Position numbers and translations under genes: made by a program. A stretch of 39,834 nt of DNA from Streptomyces albospinus (lineage in GTDB: Bacteria; Actinomycetota; Actinomycetes; Streptomycetales; Streptomycetaceae). Under the pieces are notes generated by a model that had not been told where the DNA came from, searched no databases, and saw only the letters and a list, made by a program, of their open reading frames with translations. Positions 8,961-18,287 of this stretch are shown here, one piece after another; positions within the stretch are counted from its first letter, which is position 1, and every line of letters begins with the position of its first letter. The stretch covers positions 1-39,834 of the forward strand of contig NZ_BMRP01000056.1 of assembly GCF_014648695.1 (NCBI RefSeq). The letters run 5' to 3'.

Positions 8961-9798
8961 TCAGCCGCCGGTGGCGAAACCGGGGAAGAGGGTCATGCCG
9001 CCGTCCACGTAGAGAGTGGTACCCACGTAGTCCATGAGGTCTGAGGCGAGCCCGACGACCGCGTAGGCGATGTCCTCCGGATCACCGACGCGTCCGTAAG
9101 GGATCAGCTCCAACAGGTCCTTCTCGGCTTCGGGAGTGTTCCAGGCGCTGCGATTGACGGGCGTCCTGATGGCTCCTGGAGCAATTGCGTTGCCCCTGAT
9201 CCTTGTGGGGCGCGAGCTCCTGGGCGAGGGTCTCCATCATCATCTGCACGCCGCCCTTGGAGGCCGCGTAGTTGACGCGACCGGCCCAAGCGATGAGTTG
9301 GTGCACCGAGCTCAGGCAAATGATCTTCCCGGCGGCTCGCGACACCTCGGGGACGACTCCCCTTCTCAAAAACTCCTTCGTCGTCTCCCGAGCGCACAGG
9401 AACTGGCCGGTGAGGTTGACGCCCAGCACCTTCTGCCACTGGGCTGTCGTCATCTCGGTGAACGGAGCGTCGCGCTGCAACCCGGCGTTGGCCACGAGGA
9501 TGTCGATGGTCCCGAACTCCTGGACCATCCGGTCAAACATCGCGACGACCTGGTCCTCCTGGGACACATCGGCCTGGTACGCCGCCGCGCGCACTCCCAA
9601 CCCGGAGATCTCCTCGACCACCTGATCGGCATCCTCGCGTCCTGCGACGTGGTTCACGACCTCGTTGGCTCCGGCGCGCCCCAGGCCGATGGCCGTCGCC
9701 TTGCCGATGCCCGAGTTCGCGCCGGTGACGCGTGCCTTCTGGCCTTTCAGCAGTCGCGCGGGAATGACGCCCTGTGGGGCTCCCCGAGTCACGCTCAC
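8961..9798 (-). pseudogene. SDR-family oxidoreductase (glucose 1-dehydrogenase-like), broken by one extra base
   Basis: A classical short-chain dehydrogenase. It has TGANSGIG for NAD(P) binding, VANAGLQRDAPF in place of NNAG, the catalytic serine in ICLSSVHQLI, and YAASKGG with catalytic Tyr and Lys. The reading frame breaks at about 9201-9202 after ELAPHK. Removing one base of the doubled G (minus strand) restores IRGNAIAPGAIRTPVNRS and continues to the usual family end YVDGGMTLFPGFATGG and a stop at 8961. The restored protein has 278 residues. The GTG start at 9798 follows GGAGGA by 8 bases. Because the rest is fully conserved and a single base is involved, the break is either very recent or a sequencing error. 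Confidence 0.85.
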
Positions 9799-10237
9799 AC
9801 CGGTGTTCCTCCTCGACTGGCCGACCTCACGACCTCGTGTGGATCTGCTCGCCCCCTGTCGACACCGAACCATCCGAAAGCCCAGGCCACACGCCGGCCG
9901 CGGGCAGATTGCGCGGACCGGTCGAACGCAACCGGGCCTCAAGGATATGGAGCTCCGGCGCCAATCGGCAGGACAGTCCTTCCGGAGTGCGGGCGGTGTC
10001 TGCGCGGGATAGGCTGTGTGGCAAGAAGGTCAGGATCCCTGAGCGGTTCTACCCGCCGGTCGCCTCATGCGCGACAACCAATTCTTTCTGCGGCGACCCG
10101 ACGAGCGCGATGCGCCCCCTCGCAGTCCGCGGAGCGGGGCAACGGCCAATTCTCCTCGCGCCAGCCGTCTCGCGCCTTGTGCGCCGGAATGGCACCGGCT
10201 TCCGGGCCCGCAGCTCGCAGTCCCTGTGGAGGTCGGG
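9799..10237. other. Divergent intergenic region between SDR and ferredoxin
   Basis: No convincing gene. It must carry the promoters for the minus-strand SDR and for the plus-strand ferredoxin/reductase/P450 operon. I see no clear palindrome or -10/-35 pair that I would put forward. Frames crossing it are Arg/Pro-rich and lack ribosome sites. Confidence 0.4.
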
Positions 10238-10465
10238 ATGAGAGTTGTCGTTGATCTTTCCCGATGTGAAGGGTATGCGCAGTGCGCCTTCCTGGCACCG
10301 GACGCGTTCCGGATGCACGGCGAGGAAGCGCTGATGTACGACCCGAACCCCGACGACGCCCGGCGCGAGCAGGTGCTGCGCGCCGCGGCGGCCTGCCCGG
10401 TCCAAGCGATTCTGGTCGACCAGTTGGAGGGGCGGGACGCACCGGCGGAGGCGTCACCGTCATGA
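10238..10465 (+). CDS. P450-type [3Fe-4S] ferredoxin
   Basis: A 75-residue small ferredoxin that carries electrons from the reductase encoded next to the P450 after it. The cluster ligands are Cys10 and Cys16 in CEGYAQC and Cys53 in ACPVQAI. The second position of the usual four-cysteine motif is Tyr13, which is the pattern of [3Fe-4S] ferredoxins that serve bacterial CYPs. GGAGGT ends 4 bases before the ATG. Its stop overlaps the start of the reductase gene (ATGA), a sign of translational coupling. It is the first gene of a three-gene operon. Confidence 0.93.
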   Translation: MRVVVDLSRCEGYAQCAFLAPDAFRMHGEEALMYDPNPDDARREQVLRAAAACPVQAILVDQLEGRDAPAEASPS

Positions 10466-11853
10466 CCAGCGCCGACAATCTGCAAGCGTTCAAGCGCGAC
10501 GGCCGCATCGTGGTCGTCGGGGCGTCCCTGGCCGGACTGCGGGCCGCGGAGGCCCTGCGCAACGAGGGTTTCACCGGATCGTTGACCATGATCGGCGACG
10601 AGTTGGGCGAGCCCTACGACCGGCCTCCCCTGTCCAAACAGGTACTGACCGGATGGGTGCCGGCCGGGGGCACCAAGCTCCCCCGACGTCGTGACATCGA
10701 TGCGGAGTGGCTGCTGGGCGTGCCCGCCGGCGGGCTGGACCTGGCGACCAACCACGTGCTTCTGACCGACGGACGCAAGATTCCCTTCGACCGGGTGCTG
10801 ATCTCTACCGGGGTTCGGGCCCGGCCTTGGTTCGTCGAGAGCGAGGCGGCTCTGGACGGGGTGTTCATCGTGCGTACGCGCGAACACGCCGAGGGCCTCC
10901 AGCGAGCCCTCGCCGCCGGGCCCTCCCGGGTACTGGTCATCGGTGCGGGATTCACCGGCTCCGAGATCGCGTCCATCTGCCGCGAACGGAACATCCCGGT
11001 GACCGTCGCCGAACTCGCGCCGGCGCCGCTGGTCGGGGCGCTCGGCGCCATGATCGGTGAGGTCGCGGCGGACATGCAGCGCGCTCACGGTGTCGACCTG
11101 CGTTGCGGTGTCAAGGTCACGCAGCTGGAGGGCGACGCACAGGGGCGGCTGCGCCGCGCCCACTTCGACGACGGCAGTACGGTCGACGCCGACGTGGCGG
11201 TGGTCGCACTCGGCGGCATCCGCAACACCGAGTGGCTGCGGGACTCGGGACTGGCGGCGGGTGTCTGGGGAATCGCCTGCGACACGGGCTGCCGCGCCCT
11301 CGACCTCAACGGCCTGGTCACCGACGACATCTTCGCCGCCGGAGACGTGGCACGCTGCCCGAATCCGATCTACGAGTACCGGCTCATCTCGCTGGAGCAC
11401 TGGGCCAACGCCGTGGAGCAGGCCGAGGTCGCGGCGCACAACATGGTCAGCGGCCAGGCGGATCGCTGGCCCCACCTGTGCCTCCCGGTCTTCTGGTCGA
11501 TCCAGTTCGGCGTCAACATCAAGTCGGTCGGCGTGCCGACCTTCGCCGACGAGGTGGTCGTCACCCAGGGGTCGGTGCCCGACCACCGCTTCGTCGCCGC
11601 ATACGGCTATCGGGGCCGCGTCACCGCGGCGGTGAGTTTCGACAACGCGAAGTGGCTGGACCACTACCGGCGGCTGATCGAGACGGCCGCGCCCTTCCCA
11701 CCGCCGTGCCCCACGCCCGACCAGCCCGCCGACATGAAGCCGGTGCCCGTCGACTTCCCCGGCCCCGTCCTGCTCGCCCAGGGCGCCACTGTGGTCGTCA
11801 CCGGTCATGACCCGAGTGAGCGACGCGTCACGGCCGCGTACCAGCACCGGTAG
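10462..11853 (+). CDS. Ferredoxin--NAD(P)+ reductase, FAD-dependent
   Basis: A 463-residue flavoprotein of the pyridine-nucleotide-disulfide oxidoreductase fold, which passes electrons from NAD(P)H to the upstream ferredoxin. Visible motifs are IVVVGASLAGLRAA (FAD, near residue 16), PYDRPPLSKQVLTG (near 50), LVIGAGFTGSEIAS (NAD(P), near 156) and TDDIFAAGDVARCP (second FAD contact, near 290). The length is somewhat above the usual 400-420 because of a C-terminal extension of about 40 residues after the oxidoreductase dimerisation domain (PVPVDFPGPVLL onward). The ATG overlaps the ferredoxin stop by four bases and is preferred over earlier in-frame starts, which lie inside the ferredoxin gene. 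Confidence 0.93.
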   Translation: MTSADNLQAFKRDGRIVVVGASLAGLRAAEALRNEGFTGSLTMIGDELGEPYDRPPLSKQVLTGWVPAGGTKLPRRRDIDAEWLLGVPAGGLDLATNHVLLTDGRKIPFDRVLISTGVRARPWFVESEAALDGVFIVRTREHAEGLQRALAAGPSRVLVIGAGFTGSEIASICRERNIPVTVAELAPAPLVGALGAMIGEVAADMQRAHGVDLRCGVKVTQLEGDAQGRLRRAHFDDGSTVDADVAVVALGGIRNTEWLRDSGLAAGVWGIACDTGCRALDLNGLVTDDIFAAGDVARCPNPIYEYRLISLEHWANAVEQAEVAAHNMVSGQADRWPHLCLPVFWSIQFGVNIKSVGVPTFADEVVVTQGSVPDHRFVAAYGYRGRVTAAVSFDNAKWLDHYRRLIETAAPFPPPCPTPDQPADMKPVPVDFPGPVLLAQGATVVVTGHDPSERRVTAAYQHR

Positions 11854-11866
11854 GAGGGAAAGCGAG

Positions 11867-13087
11867 ATGACCACGACCGAGACGCCCGACACGCTGCGCC
11901 GGATCCTCGACTATTCCTCACGAGCCGACCCGTACCCGCTGTACGCCGAGCTGCGCAAGACGCCGGTGGCCCAGCAGGAGGACGGCAGTTACGTCATCAG
12001 CACCTATCGCGAGCTCGCGGACATACTACACAACCCGCACCTGAGCTCGGACAGCCGCAATCTCTCCCACCCGACGGCCGGAGCCGAGGAGCAGACCACG
12101 CCGGCGTTCATCAACCTCGACCCGCCCGAGCACGACCGCCTGCGGCGTCTGGCGATGCGCCATTTCGGCCCCCCGCACACCCCGGGGCTGGTGACCGGCA
12201 TGGAAGGCGCCCTGACCGCTGCCGTCAGCAGCCTGATCGACGACTTCGCAGGCAAGGAGCAGATCGACATCGTCGACGACTTCGCCTACCCGTTCCCCGT
12301 CACCGTGATCTGCCACCTGCTCGGCGTGCCACGTGAGGACGAACCGCGGTTCCACCTTTGGGTGAACGACCTCATCAACTCGATCGACTACAACCCCAAG
12401 ACCGACCCGAAGGAAAAATTGGACAAGGGCGTGCAGGCCCGTAAAGACCTTCACCAGTACCTCGGCGGGCTGCTGGACCAACGCCACGGCCGACCGGGCG
12501 ACGACCTGTTGTCACGGCTGGCCAACGACGACGGGCCCGACGGGCGGATGACCGACGAGGAAATCGTCGCCACCGCCAACCTGCTGCTGATCGCCGGCCA
12601 CGAGACCACCGTCAATCTCATCACCAACGGCATGCTGACGCTGCTGCGCCACCCGCAGGTGCTGCAACGACTGTGCGGCGAACCGGACTTGGTCGTGCCG
12701 CTGGTCGAGGAGCTGCTGCGCTACGAGCCTCCCGTGCACATCATTCCCTGGCGGGCGGCGTACAGCGACATCACCGTCGCCGGCACCGTGATCCCCAAGG
12801 GCTCGCGGATCATGTTGATGTTGGCCTCGGGCAGCCGCGATCCGAACCGCTTCCACGATCCCGACCGCTTCGACCCCGATCGGCGTGACAACCAGCACCT
12901 CGGGTTCGGCAGTGGCATCCACCTGTGCTTCGGCGGCCCGCTGGCCCGAAGGGAAACTCAGATCGCACTGAGTGAGCTGGTACGCCGCCTCGACCGGCCC
13001 AGGCTTGTCGCCGACCCGCCGCCGTACCGGCGCAGCCCCGTTCTACGCGGGCCAATCCATCTGCACATCGAACAGGGCGACGGTTAG
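11867..13087 (+). CDS. Cytochrome P450
   Basis: A 406-residue soluble class I P450, a heme-thiolate monooxygenase. The I-helix oxygen-binding motif AGHETT is at residues 243-248, the K-helix ExxR is in EELLRYEPP, and the heme loop FGSGIHLCFGG carries the proximal ligand Cys354. AGGAGG sits 9 bases before the ATG and overlaps the reductase stop, so the three genes form one operon that supplies a complete electron chain. The substrate cannot be told from sequence. The motif style fits actinobacterial CYPs that act on polyketides, terpenoids, steroids or xenobiotics. No biosynthetic scaffold gene adjoins it. Confidence 0.95.
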   Translation: MTTTETPDTLRRILDYSSRADPYPLYAELRKTPVAQQEDGSYVISTYRELADILHNPHLSSDSRNLSHPTAGAEEQTTPAFINLDPPEHDRLRRLAMRHFGPPHTPGLVTGMEGALTAAVSSLIDDFAGKEQIDIVDDFAYPFPVTVICHLLGVPREDEPRFHLWVNDLINSIDYNPKTDPKEKLDKGVQARKDLHQYLGGLLDQRHGRPGDDLLSRLANDDGPDGRMTDEEIVATANLLLIAGHETTVNLITNGMLTLLRHPQVLQRLCGEPDLVVPLVEELLRYEPPVHIIPWRAAYSDITVAGTVIPKGSRIMLMLASGSRDPNRFHDPDRFDPDRRDNQHLGFGSGIHLCFGGPLARRETQIALSELVRRLDRPRLVADPPPYRRSPVLRGPIHLHIEQGDG

Positions 13088-13371
13088 CGCAACAGAGCCG
13101 AGGGCATGGGCCAACGGGCCGGCCTGTCGGGCTCAGCCTGGTCCGCACAGCTTCTCGGCGTGGTTATTGCAGAGAAGTCAGCTGCACAATTCGAGCACCT
13201 CGCCACATCGGGCACGCGAGGCCACCCGCGTCCGAGCTCAACGCGCGCGCATCGAACCAATGCACCGGCAGCTCAAGCTGACGGCACATCAGAAAATGAC
13301 AGGTCGAGTCGAGATCCTGCCTGCCTACGAGCCACACCTCGATCACCCGGCCGAGACTGCTGGACGAGCCA

Positions 13372-14579
13372 CTAGGAGTAGGCGCCGGCGTCTTTGTCGA
13401 GCGGAAGCGTGGCGCTGATCCGAAAGCCGCCACCGGGCCGTGGTCCAGCGGCCAGCGTGCCATCGACCATGCCGATGCGCTCGCGCATGCCGAGCAGGCC
13501 CTGGCCGAGGCCATCTGCCCCACCCTCCTCATACAACTCGTGCGGCGCACCGAGCCCGTCGTCCTCGACCAGTACGTGGAGTGCGGAGTCCGTGTAGGTG
13601 ATGTGGACGATGGCGTGGGCGTGTGGGCCGCCGTGTTTGCGGGTGTTGGTCAGCGCCTCCTGCACGATGCGATAGGCGCTCAGTTCGGCTCCCATGGACA
13701 GCGGCCGGGACGTTCCGTCGACCGTGAGGTCCACCGGCAGGCCCGCGCCGCGTACCTGGTCGATGAGGTCGCCGAGTTGGTCGACGCCGGGCTGTGGCAC
13801 GTAGGAGCTGCCGCTGGCGTCCAACTCGCCCAGCAGCCCCAGCATTTGGCGCATCTCGGCCAGCGCGAGGCGCCCGGTCCGAGAGATGGTGGACAGCGCA
13901 CGCTTGGACTGGTTCGGCGAGGCGGCCAGGATGCGTGCTGCGCCGTCGGCCTGCACGACCATCGCCGAGACGTTGTGCGCCACGACATCGTGCAGTTCGA
14001 CGGCTATCCCGGCGCGCGCGGCGGCGACGGCTGCCGCTTCGCGCTCCCGCATCAACCGCTCGGCGCGCCCCTCCAACTGCGCGTAGTACGCGCGCCGGGC
14101 GTGCAGGGCGTACCCGCTCAGCCAGGCCAGGATGAATGCAATGGAGGTGAACAAGACGGTGACCAGACAGCTCCAGGGTGTCTGCGTGTGGGAGGGCCAG
14201 CGCCATCCGCAGAGCGCGGCGGCGCCCAGCGACCCGAGCAGCGCGAGCCTGCGCACCCGCTGGGCACCCGCTGGGCACCCGCGGAGGCGACCGTACAAAC
14301 GATGACGAGCATCGCTACATCGCCCGGGACCGGGTGAAGGTCAAAGGCAAGCTGGCCGATGCCGGTAGCGCCCGCCAGCAGCAGCATCTTCTCCGGTGCC
14401 CGGCGACGCAGCGCCACTACCAGCGACAGCGCGCACGCGGCCGAACCCTCCAGAAGACGCTGCAACTGCGAACCGTGGTCCCCTACGACGTGCAGCACCG
14501 AGAACCCCAGCAGGGCCAACCCCCACAAGCCATCTGCCATGGTCGGATGTCCGCGGAAGAACTCGTACAGGCGCTGCAT
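13372..14579 (-). pseudogene. Sensor histidine kinase (HisKA_3/NarL type), split by an 11-bp tandem duplication
   Basis: A membrane sensor kinase. The front half (14579 down to about 14282) starts MQRLYEFFRGHPTMADG and has three to four membrane segments. The back half has ELHDVVAHNVSAM with the phospho-accepting histidine, the N-box-like EALTNTRKHGG, and the GLGQGLLGMRERI ATP-binding loop near the end. The frame is lost where CACCCGCTGGG (plus strand) is repeated in tandem at 14254-14275. Deleting one copy joins VASAGAQRV directly to RRLALLGSL and gives a single 398-residue protein, the normal size for this family. As read, the front piece runs into an unrelated frame and the back piece lacks a plausible start. 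No response regulator gene is adjacent on either side, which is unusual. Confidence 0.85.
14254..14282. repeat. 11-bp tandem repeat disrupting the kinase gene
   Basis: CACCCGCTGGG is present twice in direct succession (14254-14264, 14265-14275) followed by a partial third copy (CACCCGC). The extra 11 bases shift the kinase reading frame. Slipped-strand replication would explain both its origin and a possible reversal. Confidence 0.85.
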
Positions 14580-15317
14580 ATAACCCAACGTAGCGACCCC
14601 GGATATACGTCGGCGTCAACCCGAGGAGTTATCTTCTGGGGCATCACTACGCCGCGGGGCTGATGGTGTTCAATCCAGGGCTCCGACGAAGTCGAAGTCG
14701 GAGGTGTCTGTTCGGCTTCCGCTCCCTCGCCCCAGCGGCCGGGAAATCCCACCACGGTCGCGTCTTTTGCCCTCGGCAGATGCCTGAGGTTGCACTTTCG
14801 TGCGGCTCAACTACCCAGAAGGCCGCCCCGATTGCGGCTGCGGGAGGGTGGTCGGGGCGCTGATCATGTGACGGGTGGTCGATACGGCCATCACCGCAAG
14901 GGCGTTGGTGTTCGTCACGAGGGTTGCTCGCCGCGCCGAAGCGCCCGCGTCCGGCCCGCCCGACACTTGTCGGCATCTTCCTTGTGGGGGGAGAAGTCCG
15001 GCGGGTCGGGCGGCGCCGGGCAGCTGCTGGAAGACCTCGTGACCGCTACATCGGACGGCGCGGATCCGGGTGACCTGCCGCAGGTGAAAGGGGTGACCGA
15101 TCCGATCGGTGACCGCTGCGCACTCCACCACACCGCGATCCGGACGAACCTCCGGCGCGCCAACCGGCGTGCGGCACCTACCAGCGCGTGCAGCGGAAAG
15201 ACCCGTAAGCCCGACCGCGCCGGCACACCGCAACGGCGTGCGGAACCTCATGACCCGCCCTTCCCGACCTGAAGCACCGCCGACGTGCGGACTGCACACC
15301 GATTCCGAGGAGATGCC
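14580..15317. other. Intergenic region between kinase and secreted protein
   Basis: About 740 bases with no frame I can support on either strand. The left end should carry the kinase promoter (minus strand) and the right end the promoter of the TTG-started secreted protein. The composition is ordinary high-GC, and I see no strong inverted repeat. Confidence 0.4.
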
Positions 15318-16295
15318 TTGAGCGCACCGAAAGCCGGCAAGCCCGGCAAGCACCGCACGACGCCGGGAAGGAGGGCTCGGCGTGCCGCTGTCCTCGCGGC
15401 AGCGGCACTCGTCACGGCACTCGTGGCGACCACACTCATGGGAAACCAGACGCCGGCCACAGCCGGCCAGCCGGAGACTGCGAGCGCGGCCGACGACGGC
15501 GGCAACACGTTCTACGGGAGTGACCAGGAGGTCATCAGCCTCCTGGAGCGGACCGCACCCCTGAATCAGCGGGAAGCGGTCCAGGGGTACCCGGCTCTGG
15601 GGCAGGACCGGCGCGGGGTCACGCGCGAGGACGTCGAGAAGGTGTACCGGCTCGACGATGCGCTACGGGACGTGAAGAGCCGGCTCGGGAGGGGGTGGGA
15701 CGTCCCGCCCGGTACGGAGATCGACATCCGCAGGAACAGTGGCGATGACCAAGAGCCGTGGCTGGAAGGCATGAACGCCCAGCACTACTGCGGCAAGGAC
15801 GATGCGGACGGTTCCGACTGCGGTTTCGTCGGCGTTCTGGACCAGAAATACCCCACCGTGCAGTCGACGGCAGAAGTGACCGGGAAGGCGAAGCTCACCT
15901 ACAAGACTCAGGCCACTGTCGGACGGGACACCGGCCGGACGAAGGGCTGGTCCGCCGGCGGGAAGCTCACCACGACGATCAAACCGAAGGCGCCCGGCCC
16001 CGACACGGGAGCCGAGTTCAACTTCACCTACAGCGAGTCGGTCACCACCACCAACAAGTGGACCAGCATGGCCGAACAGGACACCGAGATCGACGTTCCC
16101 GACGGCACTGTGGGATGGCTCGACGGGCGCGCCAACGCCGGTGGGTACAAGGGGTTCATCATCTACCGGATTCATCTCTTCCCGGCCGACGGGAAACCGA
16201 AGCAGAAGATCGTCGCCATTCCCGCACGTGTCCTGATCCAGGCACCCGGAAAATCCGCGCCGATGACATGGGTCAAGCGCGACTCCAAGAAGTAG
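15318..16295 (+). CDS. Secreted protein with aerolysin/ETX-MTX2-like character
   Basis: A 325-residue exported protein. The start is TTG with GAGGAG 6 bases upstream. A basic N-terminus (GRRARRA) leads into a hydrophobic stretch (residues about 24-40), which is a Sec-type signal. The mature part has an alpha-helical front (QEVISLLERTAPL, EDVEKVYRLDDALRDVKSRL) and two cysteines (HYCGKDD, SDCGFVG). After these comes a long beta-rich half of alternating polar residues: KAKLTYKTQATVGRD, GWSAGGKLTTTIKP, GAEFNFTYSESVTTTNKW and VGWLDGRANAGGYKGFI. Such Thr/Ser-rich amphipathic strands with a TYSxSxTTT run resemble the pore-forming half of aerolysin/epsilon-toxin proteins. That is a judgement from pattern only; the protein may simply be a beta-sandwich of unknown role. 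Confidence 0.7.
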   Translation: MSAPKAGKPGKHRTTPGRRARRAAVLAAAALVTALVATTLMGNQTPATAGQPETASAADDGGNTFYGSDQEVISLLERTAPLNQREAVQGYPALGQDRRGVTREDVEKVYRLDDALRDVKSRLGRGWDVPPGTEIDIRRNSGDDQEPWLEGMNAQHYCGKDDADGSDCGFVGVLDQKYPTVQSTAEVTGKAKLTYKTQATVGRDTGRTKGWSAGGKLTTTIKPKAPGPDTGAEFNFTYSESVTTTNKWTSMAEQDTEIDVPDGTVGWLDGRANAGGYKGFIIYRIHLFPADGKPKQKIVAIPARVLIQAPGKSAPMTWVKRDSKK

Positions 16296-16308
16296 CACCG
16301 CCGCGCAG

Positions 16309-16350
16309 CCCGAGGAGCCCTGAACACCGAAACGTTCAGGGCTTCTCGGG
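16309..16350 (+). terminator. Terminator after the secreted protein
   Basis: CCCGAGGAGCCCTGAAC at 16309-16325 pairs with GTTCAGGGCTTCTCGGG at 16334-16350. The stem is 17 bp with a single G-U pair and an 8-base loop, 14 bases after the stop codon. Confidence 0.85.
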
Positions 16351-16688
16351 ACCGCGCAGACCATGCGTGCGCCCCCGCACCGGAGCGCCCCTCGTCGAGG
16401 CGTCCGACCTCGGGCAGCGGTAGACCTCGCCCTCACAGAACGCAGCGCATGCCACGGCGTGTCACGAACCCTGCCCGGGCGGCTGCTGCCTTCCGCGTCC
16501 GGAGGTGCAATGCCCAGGGGCGTTTCTCGACCGATGGCCACAGCGGCGACCGCGGTGGCAGGCGCCCTTCGCCGGGCGCGGTTCGAGGTCGACGAGCGGG
16601 GTGGCGCGGTACCGCGGGATCGTACCTGGGTCGGCTTGCAGTGTCCGCCCTGCCCCGTCGCCAGGGCGGACACCGGTGCGCGCTCGGG
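16351..16688. other. Intergenic region
   Basis: A stretch between convergent genes. A plus-strand frame with MATAATAVAGALRRARFEV near 16533 has some protein-like character but no ribosome site, no recognisable domain and no clear end. I treat it as non-coding or as a worn remnant. Confidence 0.4.
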
Positions 16689-18101
16689 TTACCGGCGCGG
16701 GTCGATGGGTGCGAGCACGCCGAATTGACGCTCGATCACCTCGGCAGCCTCCAGGCACCGGTCCTCGCGGTACATCTGACCGATGAGCTGGACTCCCTGT
16801 GGCATGCCGTCCGCGAACCCGGTGGGCACGCTCACCGCAGGCACGCCGACCAGGGAGGTCACGGTGCACAGGGCTCCCGCCAGCATCATCTGGGCGTGGC
16901 TCTCGGCGTCGGTGTCGTCGGGGAGCATGTCGAACCCGGGGACGGGCTGTGGACAGGTGGCTCCGAGGAGCAGCGGGTGGGTGTCCAGGAATGTGGCCCA
17001 GTCTCGTTGGATGCCGAGCCGGATGCCGGTCTGCCGGAGGAACTCGGCGAGTTCGGTGTGCGGGGTGCGTTCCATGAACAGGTCGATGTGTTGGGCGCCC
17101 TTCTCGCTGAGCAATTGCCGGATGCGGGGCCACTTCACGGCGAACTCGGTCATGATGAGCTTGCCGTAACACTCCAATGTCTCGGCGACCTGGGGGATCT
17201 TCACCTCCTCCACGGCGTAACCCGCCTGCTCCAGTGCGGTGGCTGCCTCGTGGATGGCGGCACGGATCCGGGGGTGGACACCGGCTCCGGCCGGGTCGGC
17301 CACGACGCCCACTTTGAGAGCGCCGGTGGGGCGGGGCCCGTATGCGGGTACCGGGACCGCCCGCGGGTCCTCCGGGTCCGCGCCCGCCAGCGCCTCGTAG
17401 GCCGCGCGCAGGTCGGCGACCGAGCGGGCGATCGGGCCGTCGACGGGGATGAGCTGGGAGGCCAGCATCGGCTCCTGGCCCATGACGCGGTGGTCGGCGG
17501 CGAAGCGGCCGTAGCTCGGTTTCAGTGCCGCCACTCCGTTGAAGGCCGCGGGCATGCGCACCGAGCCACCCGAGTCGTTGCCGAGGCCGAGCGCCGCCAT
17601 GCCGACGGCCACCGCCACCCCGTCGCCGCTGCTGCTCGCGCCCGGGGTCTTCGACCGGTCCCAGGGGTTGTACGTCCTGCCGTACAGCTGGCTGGCGGGG
17701 TCCGAGGAGATCGCCAGATCGGGCATGTTGGCGTGGCCGATCGGGATCGCCCCCGCGTCACGGAGCCGGCGCACCGGCGGGGAGTCGGCCTCGGCCACGT
17801 GATCGCGGAACTTCCGCACGCCGTGCGTGGTCGCCCAGCCCGCCACGTGGATGTTCTCCTTGACGGTGAAGGGCACTCCGGCCAGCGGGCCGAGCTGCTC
17901 CCCCGCCGCGCGGCGCCGGTCGGTTGCGCCCGCGGCTTCGCGGGCGCTGTCCGCCATGAGTTGGGTGACGGCGTTCACGGCCGGGTTCACTGCCGCGATG
18001 CGCTCCAGATGGCTCTCCACCACCTCGGCCGCCGAGACCTCGCCGCGGGCGACGGCCGCGCCCAGCTCGATCGCGTTCAGCTTCCACAGTTCAGTGTCCA
18101 T
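16689..18101 (-). CDS. Amidase (amidase-signature family)
   Basis: A 470-residue cytoplasmic amidase of the Ser-cisSer-Lys family, which hydrolyses carboxylic amides to acid and ammonia. All three catalytic residues are present: Lys81 in TVKENI, the cis-serine Ser156 in GASSSGDG (which fits the family signature pattern), and the nucleophile Ser180 in NDSGGSVRMPA. The length fits the family. The ATG at 18101 is chosen because MDTELWKLNAIEL is the usual family beginning, while upstream in-frame codons give only Arg-rich sequence. The ribosome site is weak. The upstream region holds two near-identical palindromes and the stump of a TetR gene facing the other way, so this gene was probably under TetR control. 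The substrate is unknown. Confidence 0.92.
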   Translation of the reverse strand: MDTELWKLNAIELGAAVARGEVSAAEVVESHLERIAAVNPAVNAVTQLMADSAREAAGATDRRRAAGEQLGPLAGVPFTVKENIHVAGWATTHGVRKFRDHVAEADSPPVRRLRDAGAIPIGHANMPDLAISSDPASQLYGRTYNPWDRSKTPGASSSGDGVAVAVGMAALGLGNDSGGSVRMPAAFNGVAALKPSYGRFAADHRVMGQEPMLASQLIPVDGPIARSVADLRAAYEALAGADPEDPRAVPVPAYGPRPTGALKVGVVADPAGAGVHPRIRAAIHEAATALEQAGYAVEEVKIPQVAETLECYGKLIMTEFAVKWPRIRQLLSEKGAQHIDLFMERTPHTELAEFLRQTGIRLGIQRDWATFLDTHPLLLGATCPQPVPGFDMLPDDTDAESHAQMMLAGALCTVTSLVGVPAVSVPTGFADGMPQGVQLIGQMYREDRCLEAAEVIERQFGVLAPIDPRR

Positions 18102-18215
18102 CGCGTCGCCGGGCCGCTCGCTCCGCCTTGTGGTGAGCGTGCGCCCCTGCCCCCTTTCCCTCGCCGCGCCATGACGTGCCATGTCACGCCATGGCATTGG
18201 CTGTCCGTTCGTTTC

Positions 18216-18262
18216 GATGCGCTTGCATCACATCCTATACCGGGAAGCGATGCAAGTGCATT
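18216..18262. promoter_or_regulatory. Pair of matching palindromic operators upstream of the amidase
   Basis: GATGCGCTTGCATC (18216-18229; its reverse complement is GATGCAAGCGCATC) and GATGCAAGTGCATT (18249-18262) agree at 12 of 14 bases when the first is read on the minus strand. Their centres are 33 bp apart, about three helical turns. Between them CCTATA (18234-18239) reads as a TATAGG -10 for the minus strand. This fits cooperative repression of the amidase, and perhaps of the truncated TetR gene on the other side. Confidence 0.65.
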
Positions 18263-18287
18263 ACTACGCGAACGGCGAGGCGACCCC

